Shown piece after piece: positions 14,501 through 24,528 of a stretch of 64,000 nucleotides of DNA. The DNA is taken from positions 620,001 to 684,000 of the forward strand of contig JAQSEB010000001.1 of NCBI GenBank assembly GCA_030063045.1, read 5' to 3'. How positions within the stretch are numbered: the first letter of the stretch is position 1; every line of letters starts with the position of its first letter. The translations under genes and the position numbers were made by a program. This DNA is from Pratylenchus scribneri (taxonomy: Eukaryota; Nematoda; Chromadorea; Rhabditida; Pratylenchidae). The notes below the pieces were generated by a model. That model was not told the DNA's origin. It saw only the letters and a program-made list of their open reading frames with translations, and did no database searches.

Positions 14501-16356
14501 CGACAAATTGGGATGTATCATTGCCTGAGGGTCAATTCATATTCACATCTCTTTTACGTATTTGTAGGGAAGCAAAACCACCGGTCGAATTGGCATTGTC
14601 CGATCGCCAGTTGGCCATTTGTGCTGCTATTTGTCTATGTCGATTGGATGGTGCCGGTTTATGTGCCGCTGGTGGAGGAGGGACAAATTCGGCCACAATG
14701 GGCTCTGCTTGGGAGGAACAATGCGGCCAATTGGCCCAAATGGTGTGCCGCAGATTGCGGGAATGCCTTCTTCCTTTGTTGAATTTGAATGCTTCTTTGG
14801 GCGCATTTTTGCCCAGAAGTTTTGAGCCCGCAATACCAATAATTCGAACCGATTTGATGGTGAGGAGTGCATTTTATTTGGATAGTATTTAATTTACCGA
14901 AAATAGTATTGAAATTGGCGAAAAATACTACATAAGATCAAAATAATTATAAAGGTTTAATAATTTATCCTACACTCACAAAACATATAATATTGAATAG
15001 AGCTGTTCAAGAAGCATTGAATTTTATATAATTTATTATGGTTTGATTAAGATTAAAGGGTATTAAACGGTTTAAACCAATTTTTGGTTTCTGGTTCAAA
15101 ACTAAGTTAGAATTGGTTAAACCAAAATTAAAACATACTCAAATGATGCGCCTAGATGGGATCAATCTATTGGGTTTAAGGTCTATGGAGGATAAACTTT
15201 TAAACCGTTTTCAATTATTTCGGGCAGATTAATTTCCCTTATTTTTTGCCTCAATGGCTAAAATTAATTATTTTTAGGCTCGCCAACATTTGGCTTCCTT
15301 ATTTGAACGACTGAAACACTGCCGCGATTTGCATCGACAATTTTTGTTGGCCACAAATTGTTGGAATATTCCATTGGAATTGTTTGCCTCCTCCTCCAAT
15401 CATTCAACGCCATCGACGGCCACCACCGTTAAATTGGAAATGTCAATGCCAATTTTGGGCCAAAATGGAGAGGCGAGAAAGAGGAGGGCCGGAGAGGAAG
15501 GAGGCGGAAAAGAAAGGAGGGAAAACAATGGAAATGAGGAAAAACAACAACAAAAACAGGCCAACGACAACAAAAATGGGAACAAAACGCCGAAACAAGG
15601 CAAATTGAATGGGAATAATCAAATGAAACATTCAGCACCTGAGTCCTTCTCTTGTCCATAGCCCAACAAGGGAAAAACCAATTCAGGAAGGTGACAAGCC
15701 AATTGTAAGCCCTACCTAAATGTCCTCTAAAAAGTGGCCATTCTAATTTGTTAAAAAATCAAAACATCCTGAAAAAGTAGGCGGCTTTAACTCCAAAAGT
15801 TGGGTTTTTATACTTAGAGACATGTAATTTTTTTAAAAGCCTGAATTTTATAAAATTAAATGGGCCACCCACTTTATAGAGGAAAGTTTGGGCTTTCCAT
15901 TGGTATATCGCCTTCTCGAATTGGTTAATGCCTCAGTGAGATATAGTCAAACGAATGACCAAGATACTGGAAATTACGATACTGCAGCAAAAAAAAATTA
16001 AATGGGGACAATCAATTGAAGGAGGCCAATGGGGAGAGGGGAGGGGAAAATAGCCGCAAATTAGTTGAATTAAATAAAATAGAAACCACCAAAATCCATT
16101 CTAGTAAATCCCAAAATTTTCAGCCGATTCATTGCCGACACTTCGGCGCGCCCTTGAACAACCTTCGACCATTTTATGTGGCCAAAAGAGTGGAGGGAAA
16201 CAACAACAGCAAAAAGAACAACAACAATGCTCCCTAAAGGAAAGGCACCGGGAAATGGCCGAATTGCTGGAAAGACCGCCGCTCATTCCTCCAATGGAAT
16301 TGGCAGTCGACGATGAGGAACAACCCCTGAATTTATGCATTCGAGATGGTCAATAG
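5510..16356 (+). CDS. nhr-85: E75/Rev-erb (NR1D)-type nuclear hormone receptor
   Basis: Ligand-regulated transcription factor of the nucleus. Model exons: 5510-6037, 6542-6959, 9084-9223, 10248-10392, 13179-13522, 13952-14139, 14568-14859, 15278-15599, 16124-16356; phases close to 869 residues. The first two exons encode a Ser/Pro/His/Gln-rich A/B region. Exon 3 carries the first zinc finger ([14 protein letters not shown]) and the P-box CEGCK. Exon 4 starts [16 protein letters not shown] and holds the second finger (C..C..C..C). Exon 5 opens with the Rev-erb/E75-type C-terminal extension [14 protein letters not shown]. Exons 5-8 make the ligand-binding domain ([15 protein letters not shown] aligns residue for residue with E75 helix 5). 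Introns 3, 5 and probably 8 use GC donors (AAG|GCAAGT, AAG|GCAAGC, AAG|GCAAAT). The last exon ends in a PLNLC motif. The start is the first in-frame ATG of the exon and an upstream exon is possible. The last-exon link is the least certain: without it the frame stops at 15661. Confidence 0.88.
6107..6412. repeat. Foldback element, family 1 (copy 2)
   Basis: Lies in nuclear-receptor intron 1, beginning about 70 bp after the donor. The left arm starts TTTTTGACTATAGCTCAACA; the right arm ends GATATGAACAAAAGAATGAC. Confidence 0.8.
7143..7459. repeat. Foldback element, family 1 (copy 3)
   Basis: In nuclear-receptor intron 2. Arms contain AGAAGGCGATATGCCAATTA and, inverted, GGTAAATTGCCTTCCGAAAT. 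The internal spacer is AT-rich. Confidence 0.8.
7460..9083. other. Intronic sequence without recognised elements
   Basis: Remainder of nuclear-receptor intron 2. It contains purine-rich runs near 8040-8090 and unique AT-rich DNA. No exon, RNA gene or known repeat of the window was seen. Confidence 0.5.
9338..9590 (-). repeat. AAACCG-rich dispersed element (copy 1, inverted)
   Basis: Contains GGTTTAAACCGTTTAATACC and flanking CCAAAATC/TTTTGAACCATTAAACC motifs. It is the reverse complement of the copies near 15.1 and 49.4 kb. Located in nuclear-receptor intron 3, about 115 bp after its GC donor. Confidence 0.7.
10501..10812. repeat. Foldback element, family 1 (copy 4)
   Basis: In nuclear-receptor intron 4, about 110 bp after the donor. 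The left end is GACCATTCTTTTAGCCGTAA and the right arm ends TCGCTGAGATATAGGCC. It abuts the composite partner at 10815, so the two probably moved together. Confidence 0.85.
10815..11165 (-). repeat. Composite-element partner segment (copy 1, inverted)
   Basis: Shares GAGGGAAATCAGCAGCAGAA, ACGGTATTGG and GATTTTGTTATCATTTTAAA motifs with the segments at 19795-20095 and 48340-48640, in the opposite orientation. As there, it sits directly beside a family 1 foldback element. Confidence 0.7.
11219..11543. repeat. Foldback element, family 1 (copy 5)
   Basis: Nuclear-receptor intron 4. Left end TTTTGACTATATCTCAGCAA; right arm TTTAGAGGACATTTAGGGCT through GAGATATGACC. Confidence 0.8.
11544..13178. 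other. Intronic, skewed-composition DNA
   Basis: 3' part of nuclear-receptor intron 4. It has a C/T-rich stretch (11880-12120), a T run, then a G-rich purine stretch (12200-12260) with repeated GGGGAGG. Long open frames across it (11691-12407) appear in several phases and look compositional. Confidence 0.5.
13600..13840. repeat. AAACCG-rich dispersed element (diverged copy 2)
   Basis: Shows GTTAAACCAGTTTAAAATCC and related motifs of the AAACCG family, more diverged than the other copies. In nuclear-receptor intron 5, about 75 bp after the GC donor. Confidence 0.45.
14197..14495. repeat. Foldback element, family 2 (copy 1)
   Basis: Left arm TAACTCATCAAGGATCGAAC then AAAGAGCAGACTTTTGGCTA. The right arm is the inverted complement (TAGCCAAAAGTCTGCT ... 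CTTTGATGAGATAA). About 300 bp, no coding capacity, in nuclear-receptor intron 6. Confidence 0.85.
14950..15235 (+). repeat. AAACCG-rich dispersed element (copy 3)
   Basis: ATTAAACGGTTTAAACCAAT, TTTTGGTTTCTGGTTCAAAA and AGGATAAACTTTTAAACCG match the copy at 49.3 kb in order and orientation. In nuclear-receptor intron 7. Confidence 0.8.
15640..15962. repeat. Foldback element, family 1 (copy 6)
   Basis: Begins about 40 bp after the proposed GC donor of nuclear-receptor exon 8. Its left arm supplies the TAG at 15659-15661 that would end the frame if the exon were not spliced. Confidence 0.85.
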
Positions 16357-16410
16357 AAAATGGAATGGAAAAATGAGCGATTTGTCGAATTTATACATCA
16401 AAAAATGAAC

Positions 16411-16416
16411 AATAAA
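16411..16416 (+). promoter_or_regulatory. Poly(A) signal of the nuclear receptor
   Basis: AATAAA 55 bp after the proposed stop at 16356. It lies only 22 bp before the end of the opposing receptor gene, so the 3' ends of the two transcripts are likely to meet or overlap. Confidence 0.5.
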
Positions 16417-16437
16417 AATTTTTGGAAATGTAAATGT

Positions 16438-19400
16438 TCAAAGCATTTGTTGGCCACCACCACCAAAGCCGCCGGCGGATGAATGGGAAAGGGCGGTCAT
16501 TCGCCTGGACAGCGATAAATGCCGATGTGCCGGTGAATATGAGGATGGCCGCCGGCACAATGATTCCTTCTTCAGCAACTCTTTCCTGTCTATTTGGCCA
16601 CAGCAGCAGGCACGTCGGAATTCTTTGCGGAATTTTTCTGCAAATTTTCACTTTTTTTTTGTTAAATTGTTGTCCCTCTCCCATTTCCCCACGATATTTT
16701 TGTAGATTTTAAAGTGCATTTTAATGTTCCCCAATTTAATTTATATGTCTTTTTTTATTTGAATTAATAAATATTTCATTCATTTATTTGTTTTTATTGG
16801 ATTACCGCTCATGAAATTGTAGGTGATTGGGTTGATCACAGAGGAGGAATAGCTCATGACCCGTGGCACAAATTTGCGGAGGGCAATCAAAACAAGCGAA
16901 GGCTCCTCCTCTTCTGGGTCCAAATGCATTTGAAATGAACTGTAAATAAAAATATTTTTAATGATTAAGAATTTTATTTGGAATTTTTTATTGTTTTTTT
17001 TATTCTTATTTTTAGTTCAGTCAATTTTTCGCACCATTTTCTGCATTAAATGTTGAAGAGTTGGGAAGGAAATAAAGGTCAAATATTTTGATACAGTATA
17101 ATAAAAAAGAGATAAATGAAAGAAAATGGGAATTGATTTGATTTGAGATAAAGACTCGTTTATTAGATATATTTATTTCCGGAAAGTTTTAATCAAAGTT
17201 TCTTCCGTTTGGATTCCGGAAAGTTTTAATTCTGTTTTTTGTTCCGGTTGTTCCGGAAAGTTTTAATTCTGATTCTGATTTCTTTCCGGTTGTTCCGGAA
17301 AGTTTTAATTCTGATTTCTTTCCGGTTGTTCCGGAAAGTTTTAATTCTGTTTTTTGTTCCGGTTGTTCCGGAAAGTTTTAATTCTGATTTTGTTCGGTTG
17401 TTCCGGAAAGTTTTAATTCTGATTTTGTTCCGGTTGTTCCGGAAAGTTTTAATTCTGTTTTTTGTTCCGGTTGTTCCGGAAAGTTTTAATTCTGTTTTTT
17501 GTTCCGGTTGTTCCGGAAAGTTTTAATTCTGATTTTGTTCCAGTTGTTCCGGAAAGTTTTAATTCTGATTTTGTTCCGGTTGTTCCGGAAAGTTTTAATT
17601 CTGATTTTGTTCCGGTTGTTCCGGAAAGTTTTAATTCTGATTTTGTTCCGGTTGTTCCGGAAAGTTTTAATTCTGATTTTGTTCCGGTTGTTCCGGGAAG
17701 TTTTAATTCTGATTTTGTTCCGGTTGTTCCGGAAAGTTTTAATTCTGATTTTGTTCCGGTTGTTCCGGAAAGTTTTAATTCTGATTTTGTTCCGGTTGTT
17801 CCGGAAAGTTTTAATTCTGATTTTGTTCCGGTTGTTCCGGAAAGTTTTAATTCTGATTTTGTTCCGGTTGTTCCGGAAAGTTTTAATTCTGATTTTGTTC
17901 CGGTTGTTCCGGAAAGTTTTAATTCTGATTTTGTTCCGGTTGTTCCGGAAAGTTTTAATTCTGATTTTGTTCCGGTTGTTCCGGAAAGTTTTAATTCTGA
18001 TTTTGTTCCGGTTGTTCCGGAAAGTTTTAATTCTGATTTTGTTCCGGTTGTTCCGGAAAGTTTTAATTCTGATTTTGTTCCGGTTGTTCCGGAAAGTTTT
18101 AATTCTGATTTTGTTCCGGTTGTTCCGGGAAGTTTTAATTCTGATTTTGTTCCGGTTGTTCCGGAAAGTTTTAATTCTGATTTTGTTCCGGTTGTTCCGG
18201 AAAGTTTTAATTCTGATTTTGTTCCGGTTGTTCCGGAAAGTTTTAATTCTGATTTTGTTCCGGTTGTTCCGGAAAGTTTTAATTCTGATTTTGTTCCGGT
18301 TGTTCCGGAAAGTTTTAATTCTGATTTTGTTCCGGTTGTTCCGGAAAGTTTTAATTCTGATTTTGTTCCGGTTGTTCCGGAAAGTTTTAATTCTGATTTT
18401 GTTCCGGTTGTTCCGGAAAGTTTTAATTCTGATTTTGTTCCGGTTGTTCCGGAAAGTTTTAATTCTGATTTTGTTCCGGTTGTTCCGGAAAGTTTTAATT
18501 CTGATTTTGTTCCGGTTGTTCCGGAAAGTTTTAATTCTGATTCTGATTTCTTTCCGGAAAGTTTTAATTCTGATTCTGATGTTAGATTAATTTCCGCCCA
18601 TTTTCCGGAAAAATATGTTTCTCTTAGATGTATTTTTGTGTTTTCCTGTTAAGAAATATTTCTAATTAATCTATTTTTGGCCTATAAAGGTTCCACTTCA
18701 AACTAATTCCTCTTTTCACTTTTCTCTCATTCATTTATCCCCCGTTTTTTAAGTTTACCTCAAAATTAATGTTTCATTTTTTGTGCCATTTTCATTTTAA
18801 TTGGCCCCCAATTCAACCTATTAATTAGTCGTTCTAATATTTCCCAAACTCACGTTGCAATATTATGCAAATGAACGGGCATATAGGAGAGAGCGAACAC
18901 AAAAACCACTGTGACCAGCATGCGCATTGCCCGTTGTCTTTCGCGCAAATGGCGTTCGCCAATTTGCAGTGCCTTTTGCCGTAACACAATGTTCATATGA
19001 AGGCAGAGGGCCGAAATGACCAACAATGGGGTGATGAACAGTGCCACCGTCTGGATTAGCTGATATTTTTGCTGAAATTCGGGCGACCACGATTCTTTGC
19101 AACGTGTTCCCCACTGAAAAATATAGAGGAATTGGCCAAAAATAATTTTTAATTTCCATTCCCTCAATTCAATTTTCCCACTTTTTCATAATTTTTGTTC
19201 CCCTACTTTTGTGCTTAAATTTTTGCGGGCATATTCAGCCGGGAATGTCCTAAGCGTGAATGGCTCTGGGAGGGAGAGAAGGGCGGCCAGTAGCCAAATC
19301 AGTGCAATCACTTGGCAAGTCCGACGCGATGGCAATGCCCGGCTCAACGGCTTCGAAATTGCCTTCCACCGTTCCAGGGAAATGGCAACCAGTGTTAGCA

Positions 19401-22400
19401 CCGAAACATAGACCGAAGTGTTCTGAAAAATGTTAATTTTATTCGGTGGCTTTTTCCTATAAATCCGTAAAAGTTTAATCCTTTTGCCCGTAAAAAAGTG
19501 TGGGAAAATATTTTAGGGTGGGCGGACCTGAACAAATAACATTGCTTTGCAGAATCCCTCGGAAAGCCAAAATGTTTTAGTGATGTCGTTGAGGACAGTT
19601 GGAGGCAGACAAAATACCTTGAGGGAAAATTTGATGACGCATTTTTTTGTGGGGAATACAAACCAGCACAAGCAAATCGGAAAGGGCCAAATTGGTGAGG
19701 AATAAATTCATTGAAGTCCACTGGAATTAATTTAAATGAAATGGTTGGGAATTGAGGACTATTAGGTGCGGTAGATGATATTCCAATTTTAGATATGATT
19801 AGATAGATGATGCCTTTAAAATAATTCCAAAATCCTCATGAATGTTATGTTTGAAATGAGTTATTTGAATTTAAAATACTAAACGGCCTAGAAAATTGGA
19901 AAATATGCCCTGAGGGAAGTGTCACTGCAAACTCAAAGGGAGAAAGGAAAAAGAGGGATTTCTGCTGCTGATTTCCCTCAATTTTGATGGAAGGGAAATA
20001 ACCAATACCGTATTCTCTCTTCTTCTCACTGACTGAGGGAAAAATCAAGAGAAAGAGTGACAGTTGTGAGAGTACAGTACCGCTGATTAAGTATCTGCTT
20101 TGGTTTTTGGCCTATATCTCAGCGAGGCATTAACCAAAATAGGAAGGCGATATATCATTCGAAAGCCAAAAGTGTCCTCTATAATTTGGCTTCTATAAAT
20201 GTTATGAATTCAGGCTTTGAAAAAGTTACAACTCTTTTGAACTTTGAGTGCAATGAACTTTAATTTTTGGAGTAAAAGTTATTTTATTTTATAAATTATT
20301 ATTTTAATTTTTCAAAAAGTTAAAAAGACAACTTTGTAGATGACATTTAGGACTTTCAAATGGCATATCGCCTTCCCAGATAAGTTTATTTCTTGTTGAG
20401 CTATGGCCAAAAGAATGGCCTAGGTATTGAAATGTTCTATTTCGAATTTGATTGGGTGAATTTTGGATTTGATTTCAAAATTTGATTTCCCTCTCCATTC
20501 ATTCATTCAATTATTTATTTATTCAAATTATTCAATCCATTTACCAATTAACTAAATTCCAATTCAATCAAATTAATTTAAATTGACCAAAAGAAAGTCC
20601 TTCAATTTTTTCCTTTTTTTCCTTCAATTTTTCCTATAGCTTCATTCCAAAGTACAATAATATTTCCTCTATATTTTTGGCAAAAATGCATGTCCCATTT
20701 CACCCCCAAAAATGTACACATTTCCTTCCATTTTCACCCCATTTTTTGCATAAAAAATGATTACAATTTTCTGCACATTTTGGAGCGCACACAAAATGGT
20801 CTTTTAATATATTTTTTGGGTTTTAATCCAATTTTATTCAATTTTTCCCTCTGAAGCTTTTTTTTTTCATTCAAATTGGATGAGGAAAAAGGCCGGAAAT
20901 CCAAGAAGAATAAAAAAATGATGGGCACGCAATTGGGCCAAAAAGGGAAGGAAGGAAGGAGAAAAAGGATTGCCAAGAATTGTTTTTGTGTGGACATTTT
21001 GTGGCCACATTTTTGTTTATGGCCAAATTGGCCATAAAAGGCAAAAAATTGGGAGCCGTTTATAATGAGAGGAGAAAATGGATGGAGGCAAAGACATACG
21101 ATTCTTGGAATTTGTTTAGGTGAAATAATGGATTAAATTTGGAATTAATGGCCAAAAATGATCATTTAATGAATTGAAATGGGCCAAAAATGGTCAATTT
21201 GGAATGAGAGATTGCCATTTCATTACCTAGGTCATTCTTTTGATCATAGCTCAATGAGGCATTGACCAATTTTGGAAGGCGATATATCAATAAAACGTCC
21301 AAAGTTACCTCTATAAAGTGGCCTAAATTTAATTTTACGAATTCAAGTTTTAAAGTAGGTTACATGCATTTAAATATAATCGACTCGATTTTATGGAGGA
21401 AAATCTGTTTATTCTACAAATTATTATAAGTTTTAAGGAAATTAATTAAGAAAATTAAGCCACTTTTTAGAGGACATTTAGGGCTTCCAAATGGCATATC
21501 GCCTCCCAAAATTGGCTGCTTCCTTGTTGAGTTATGGCCAAAAGAATGGTCGGATTTAAAGTGGCGTTATTGAAACTTCATTTTTCGGATAAATTTACTA
21601 TTTTACACTTTTTTAAAGCGTTTTTTGCCCTATTAAAGTGTCTAATTTTTAGTAAATAATTGATTTTAATCAACTTATTTGGCAGCATTGCCTGTAATTT
21701 CCTAATCCTTATTAATTAGTAAAATAATGAATTAATTAATTAAAATAGGTGAATAAACTGACCATATGTTTGTTCCTGAAATTGGGATATTAGGGAATTT
21801 AAGCAAGAATTAGGGGGAGGAGGCGATCAACCTGGAGACCACATAAACCACCAAACAATTCCCACAAATTCCAATGATCATCAATGACAGGAAAATGGCC
21901 ACAAAAATCTGCCAATGAAAAGAGAGGGAATAAATTTGTAAAACAATAATGTAAAGGAAAATAGGCAATAAATTAATATTCCTTTTGGCCCAATATCCAA
22001 TTCTATGGCCTAGCCAAGAATGATAATTCCCCAAAGCTAATGTCATTGACCTAAGCCCTTAATTTACCGTAAATCTCTTTTAGAAACCTCGGGGCTAATA
22101 AATTCCATAGATCCTCCAAAAGAGCCAAAAGAATTCATTTTTTTTTTACATTTTTTCTCCTTAAAAATCCTCAAAAGAGGGCTTAAATTAGAGAAGGTGC
22201 TTCTAATATAGAATTTATGGTAAGCCTGATTAATTTAGCCTAGGTTAATCCCTTCTCTTTGTTGGAAGTAAAACTTGCCCATTCGATTGGAGTTGGCTTC
22301 AGGAAATTGGCCACAAAATCGATGTATTCATCGTCGGTGAGCCTGAAAAATGGAAAAGGCTAGAGACACATTTTTGCCATAATTTTCAGTTATTTTGTTC

Positions 22401-22807
22401 CTAATCCAATTATATTTTTCTCTCAATTTTTCCATCATTTTGAACTTTAATTCACCAATAAGATTTATTCCAACAAAAAAATAATTCCCAAATCCACTCA
22501 TTTTCGTACTTTTCATTATTATAATTTTCTGCCTCATTTTTAACTAGACATAAATAATATTTTTCTCCTTTTTTGTGCAAAAATGGCTAATGCATTTAAA
22601 AAAGGCGAATTATAGGGAGTCATCTTACTGGCTCAAATATGCGTCTTCTTCATCATCATTTGGATAGGCCAAATCCTCCTCTTGTTGGGCCACCGGAAAA
22701 CCATCGGTGGAAATTGTTGTGGTCAATTGGAAGGACAAATTTGTGGCAAAATTAGCACCAATTGAGGCAACGGATTTAGGCATTTTGGAGAGGAGGGAAA
22801 ATGGCAT
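16438..22807 (-). CDS. Rhodopsin-family neuropeptide receptor (orexin/allatotropin-like GPCR)
   Basis: Seven-transmembrane receptor of the plasma membrane. Exons in coding order: 22807-22629, 22342-22279, 21908-21832, 21775-21763 (13-nt micro-exon), 19720-19664, 19617-19528, 19422-19207, 19113-18854, 16939-16806, 16637-16438; phases close to 429 residues. The acidic N-terminus has an NLS glycosylation site and DDEYIDF..PIEW before TM1, resembling orexin/allatotropin receptors. Landmarks: GN in TM1 (ICGNCLVVYVV), NLALSDLL in TM2, ERW in place of DRY after TM3, TM6 ending YMPVHLHNI, and NPITY in TM7. A KFRKEFRRACCC tail follows, with three cysteines that could be palmitoylated. The intron after exon 2 has a GC donor (TGG|GCAAGT). 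Without the micro-exon the TM1-TM2 loop is out of frame. The TM6-TM7 intron holds a 1.4-kb satellite array. The ligand is not determinable here. Confidence 0.88.
17176..18612 (+). repeat. Satellite array 3, 36-bp units (intronic)
   Basis: About 39 near-identical 36-bp units (TTCCGGTTG + TTCCGGAAAG + TTTTAATTCTGATTTTG), with variant units at both edges. It lies in the TM6-TM7 intron of the receptor, antisense to it. The left flank (TTGATTTGAGATAAAGAC..GACTCG) recurs beside array 6; the right flank is the shared TTAGATTAATTTCCGCC tail. Because 36 is divisible by 3, frames of up to 396 residues with 12-residue periods run through it. Confidence 0.97.
19795..20095 (+). repeat. Composite-element partner segment (copy 2)
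   Basis: Contains CTGCTGCTGATTTCCCTCAA, ATACCGTATTCTCTCTTCTT and CAAGAGAAAGAGTGACAG, nearly identical to 48420-48640. A family 1 foldback element follows immediately. Confidence 0.8.
20096..20426. repeat. Foldback element, family 1 (copy 7)
   Basis: Left arm TTTTTGGCCTATATCTCAGC; right arm GAGCTATGGCCAAAAGAATG. In the 2-kb receptor intron between the micro-exon and TM2. Confidence 0.85.
21229..21554. repeat. Foldback element, family 1 (copy 8)
   Basis: Left arm GGTCATTCTTTTGATCATAG; right arm TTTAGAGGACATTTAGGGCT to AAAAGAATGGTC. Same receptor intron as copy 7. Confidence 0.85.
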
Positions 22808-22959
22808 CAGGCACTTCTAAATGTGCCGTCCTTTTGTGCGCAAATAAATAAAAATATTTCTAGTAAAAAATAGAAAAATTTTTAAAATTTTTGAGGAAAA
22901 AAATTTAAAAATTTTGAAGGAATTTCGGTGTCACGTCTAATATAGAAAGAATTTTCCCA

Positions 22960-23418
22960 TCAATAATTGACCCCACAAAAAATGATGGTCTCCATCCAAA
23001 TTAGTGGCTGCTTGTCCGTATCCCACCAATTTTGTGTGCCATTCAAAAATGTGCCGCCGTCGCCGCCACAAAATATTTTGGTCTCGATGTTTGAATTAAA
23101 AAGGAATTTAAGGCCAAAAAATGGGAAGGGATAGCTGATGAGCAAACAAAATATAAGGGAGGAATGGCCAAAATCATTTGTGGCCATTTGGGAGTTGCCT
23201 TCAGGGATTTTTTTGTATTGAAAGTGACAAAATGGGCCAGACGGAAGGCAGAACAAAATTTCTGAGGGCCATTGGGAGGAGAATGTGATGAACCCAGCCG
23301 AAAATTCGTCTTTTGCTCGAGGGCATATCCGTTGACTAATTTTTCGCACATTCACAAAAAAAATTTGACATTTGAGGGTGGCAAATTTAGCACAACGAAA
23401 AAGGCAAAATGAGGTCAA
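22960..23418 (-). CDS. Unassigned open frame, possible exon
   Basis: A 152-codon frame unusually long for this AT-rich context. It has nine cysteines and a C-terminal stretch GGTFLNGTQNWWDTDKQPLI. No family recognised. No good initiator context, signal peptide or partner exons with convincing splice sites were found. It could equally be chance or an old gene remnant. Confidence 0.2.
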   Translation of the reverse strand: MTSFCLFRCAKFATLKCQIFFVNVRKISQRICPRAKDEFSAGFITFSSQWPSEILFCLPSGPFCHFQYKKIPEGNSQMATNDFGHSSLIFCLLISYPFPFFGLKFLFNSNIETKIFCGGDGGTFLNGTQNWWDTDKQPLIWMETIIFCGVNY

Positions 23419-23608
23419 AAACGGGATAAAAATGGGATAAAAATGGGAGCTAAAATAGCCAAAATGGCATCAAATTGGACGGTTTGGAGGCCAATAGACC
23501 AAAAATTAGAAATTTCTTTTTTGATTTCGTAGCAAATTCATTTTTTTCCATCATAATTTTAGATAACATTTACATAATAATGCGTTGGGGGATGGTTCAA
23601 TTTCTCGA

Positions 23609-23926
23609 CCATTCTTTTGTCTATATCTCAGCGAGGCTTTAGCCAATTTTAGGAGGCGATATGCCATTTTAAAGCCCAAAGTTTAACCCAAAAAGTGGCT
23701 ATAAAATTTTCTAACAATTTCACCTCGATAATTTAGTTATTCTTCTTTGAGTATAATGAACCCAAACTTTTCGAGGAAAAGCCGTTTATTCCACAAATTA
23801 TTATAAATTTTAAAGAAATTATAAAGCTAATTAAGCCACTTTTTAGAGGAGATTTAGGGCTTTCGAATGGCATATCGCCTCCCAAAATTGACTGTCTCCT
23901 TGTTGAGCTATGGACAAAAAATTGAA
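23609..23926. repeat. Foldback element, family 1 (copy 9)
   Basis: Left end GACCATTCTTTTGTCTATAT; right arm TTTAGAGGAGATTTAGGGCT to TTGAGCTATGGACAAAA. Confidence 0.85.
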
Positions 23927-24318
23927 TAGAGTATTGAATTGGACTTTAAAATGTTCTGCTTCGATTTTAATGAATGCCATTGTCATTTTCCTGCCAATTT
24001 TTTTGCACATTTTTAACTATCAATGTTCAATGAGGATATTTTAGAGGGAATATATTTATTGTGTATTTGGGTTGAGACAAATTGGCAAAATAATGGGGAA
24101 AATGAGGGGTCGTCTATGCTTTGAATTTTTTGCCATTTACGCAGGCAGTCAGCATGGCCGGCGGCCAAAAGGGACTCTGGGCGGCGACCGGACATTAAAA
24201 AAAAGGGAAATGGGAGGGCACCATCCGTGGCCATTAATTTATGAGTAAAATAATGATTATTTTATTTGGCTTATGTAAAGGGGAATGGGCAAGGGAACGG
24301 GGATGGGCCCAGCTCTCA

Positions 24319-24528
24319 TCATTGGCCATAAGGGACCTTAATATAATTCCATGGTAGAGGAGAGAACCAGTTGAAGGGGAATTGGGTTGGCACGCAAAAT
24401 TGTGGGCGGCGAATGTTGGGGGGAATTCTTTGGGGGAATTCTTTGTTTAGGAATGAAGCAACATTTTGGTAATAAGCCGAATTGAAAGGAGTTGGGTTGG
24501 TGGGGGTTAAATCCAATCCATTTTGCAC
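24319..24528 (-). CDS. Unassigned short frame, possible terminal exon
   Basis: 69 codons rich in Pro, Asn and Phe (SAYYQNVASFLNKEFPQRIP) ending VPYGQ-stop, with no ATG start. No homology recognised. Listed only because the residue mix looks less random than its surroundings. Confidence 0.15.
   Translation of the reverse strand: MQNGLDLTPTNPTPFNSAYYQNVASFLNKEFPQRIPPNIRRPQFCVPTQFPFNWFSPLPWNYIKVPYGQ

Noticed and set aside
5510..16356. DHR3/nhr-23 or other NR1 subfamily instead of E75/Rev-erb
   Set aside because: The C-terminal extension [14 protein letters not shown] right after the second finger is typical of E75/Rev-erb; DHR3-type extensions differ.
17462..18652. 396-residue open frame with perfect 12-residue repeats (VVPESFNSDFVP)
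   Set aside because: It is the translation of a 36-bp satellite; another phase of the same strand is also open for 363 residues, it lies in a GPCR intron, and the same repeat with 38-bp units has no open frame.
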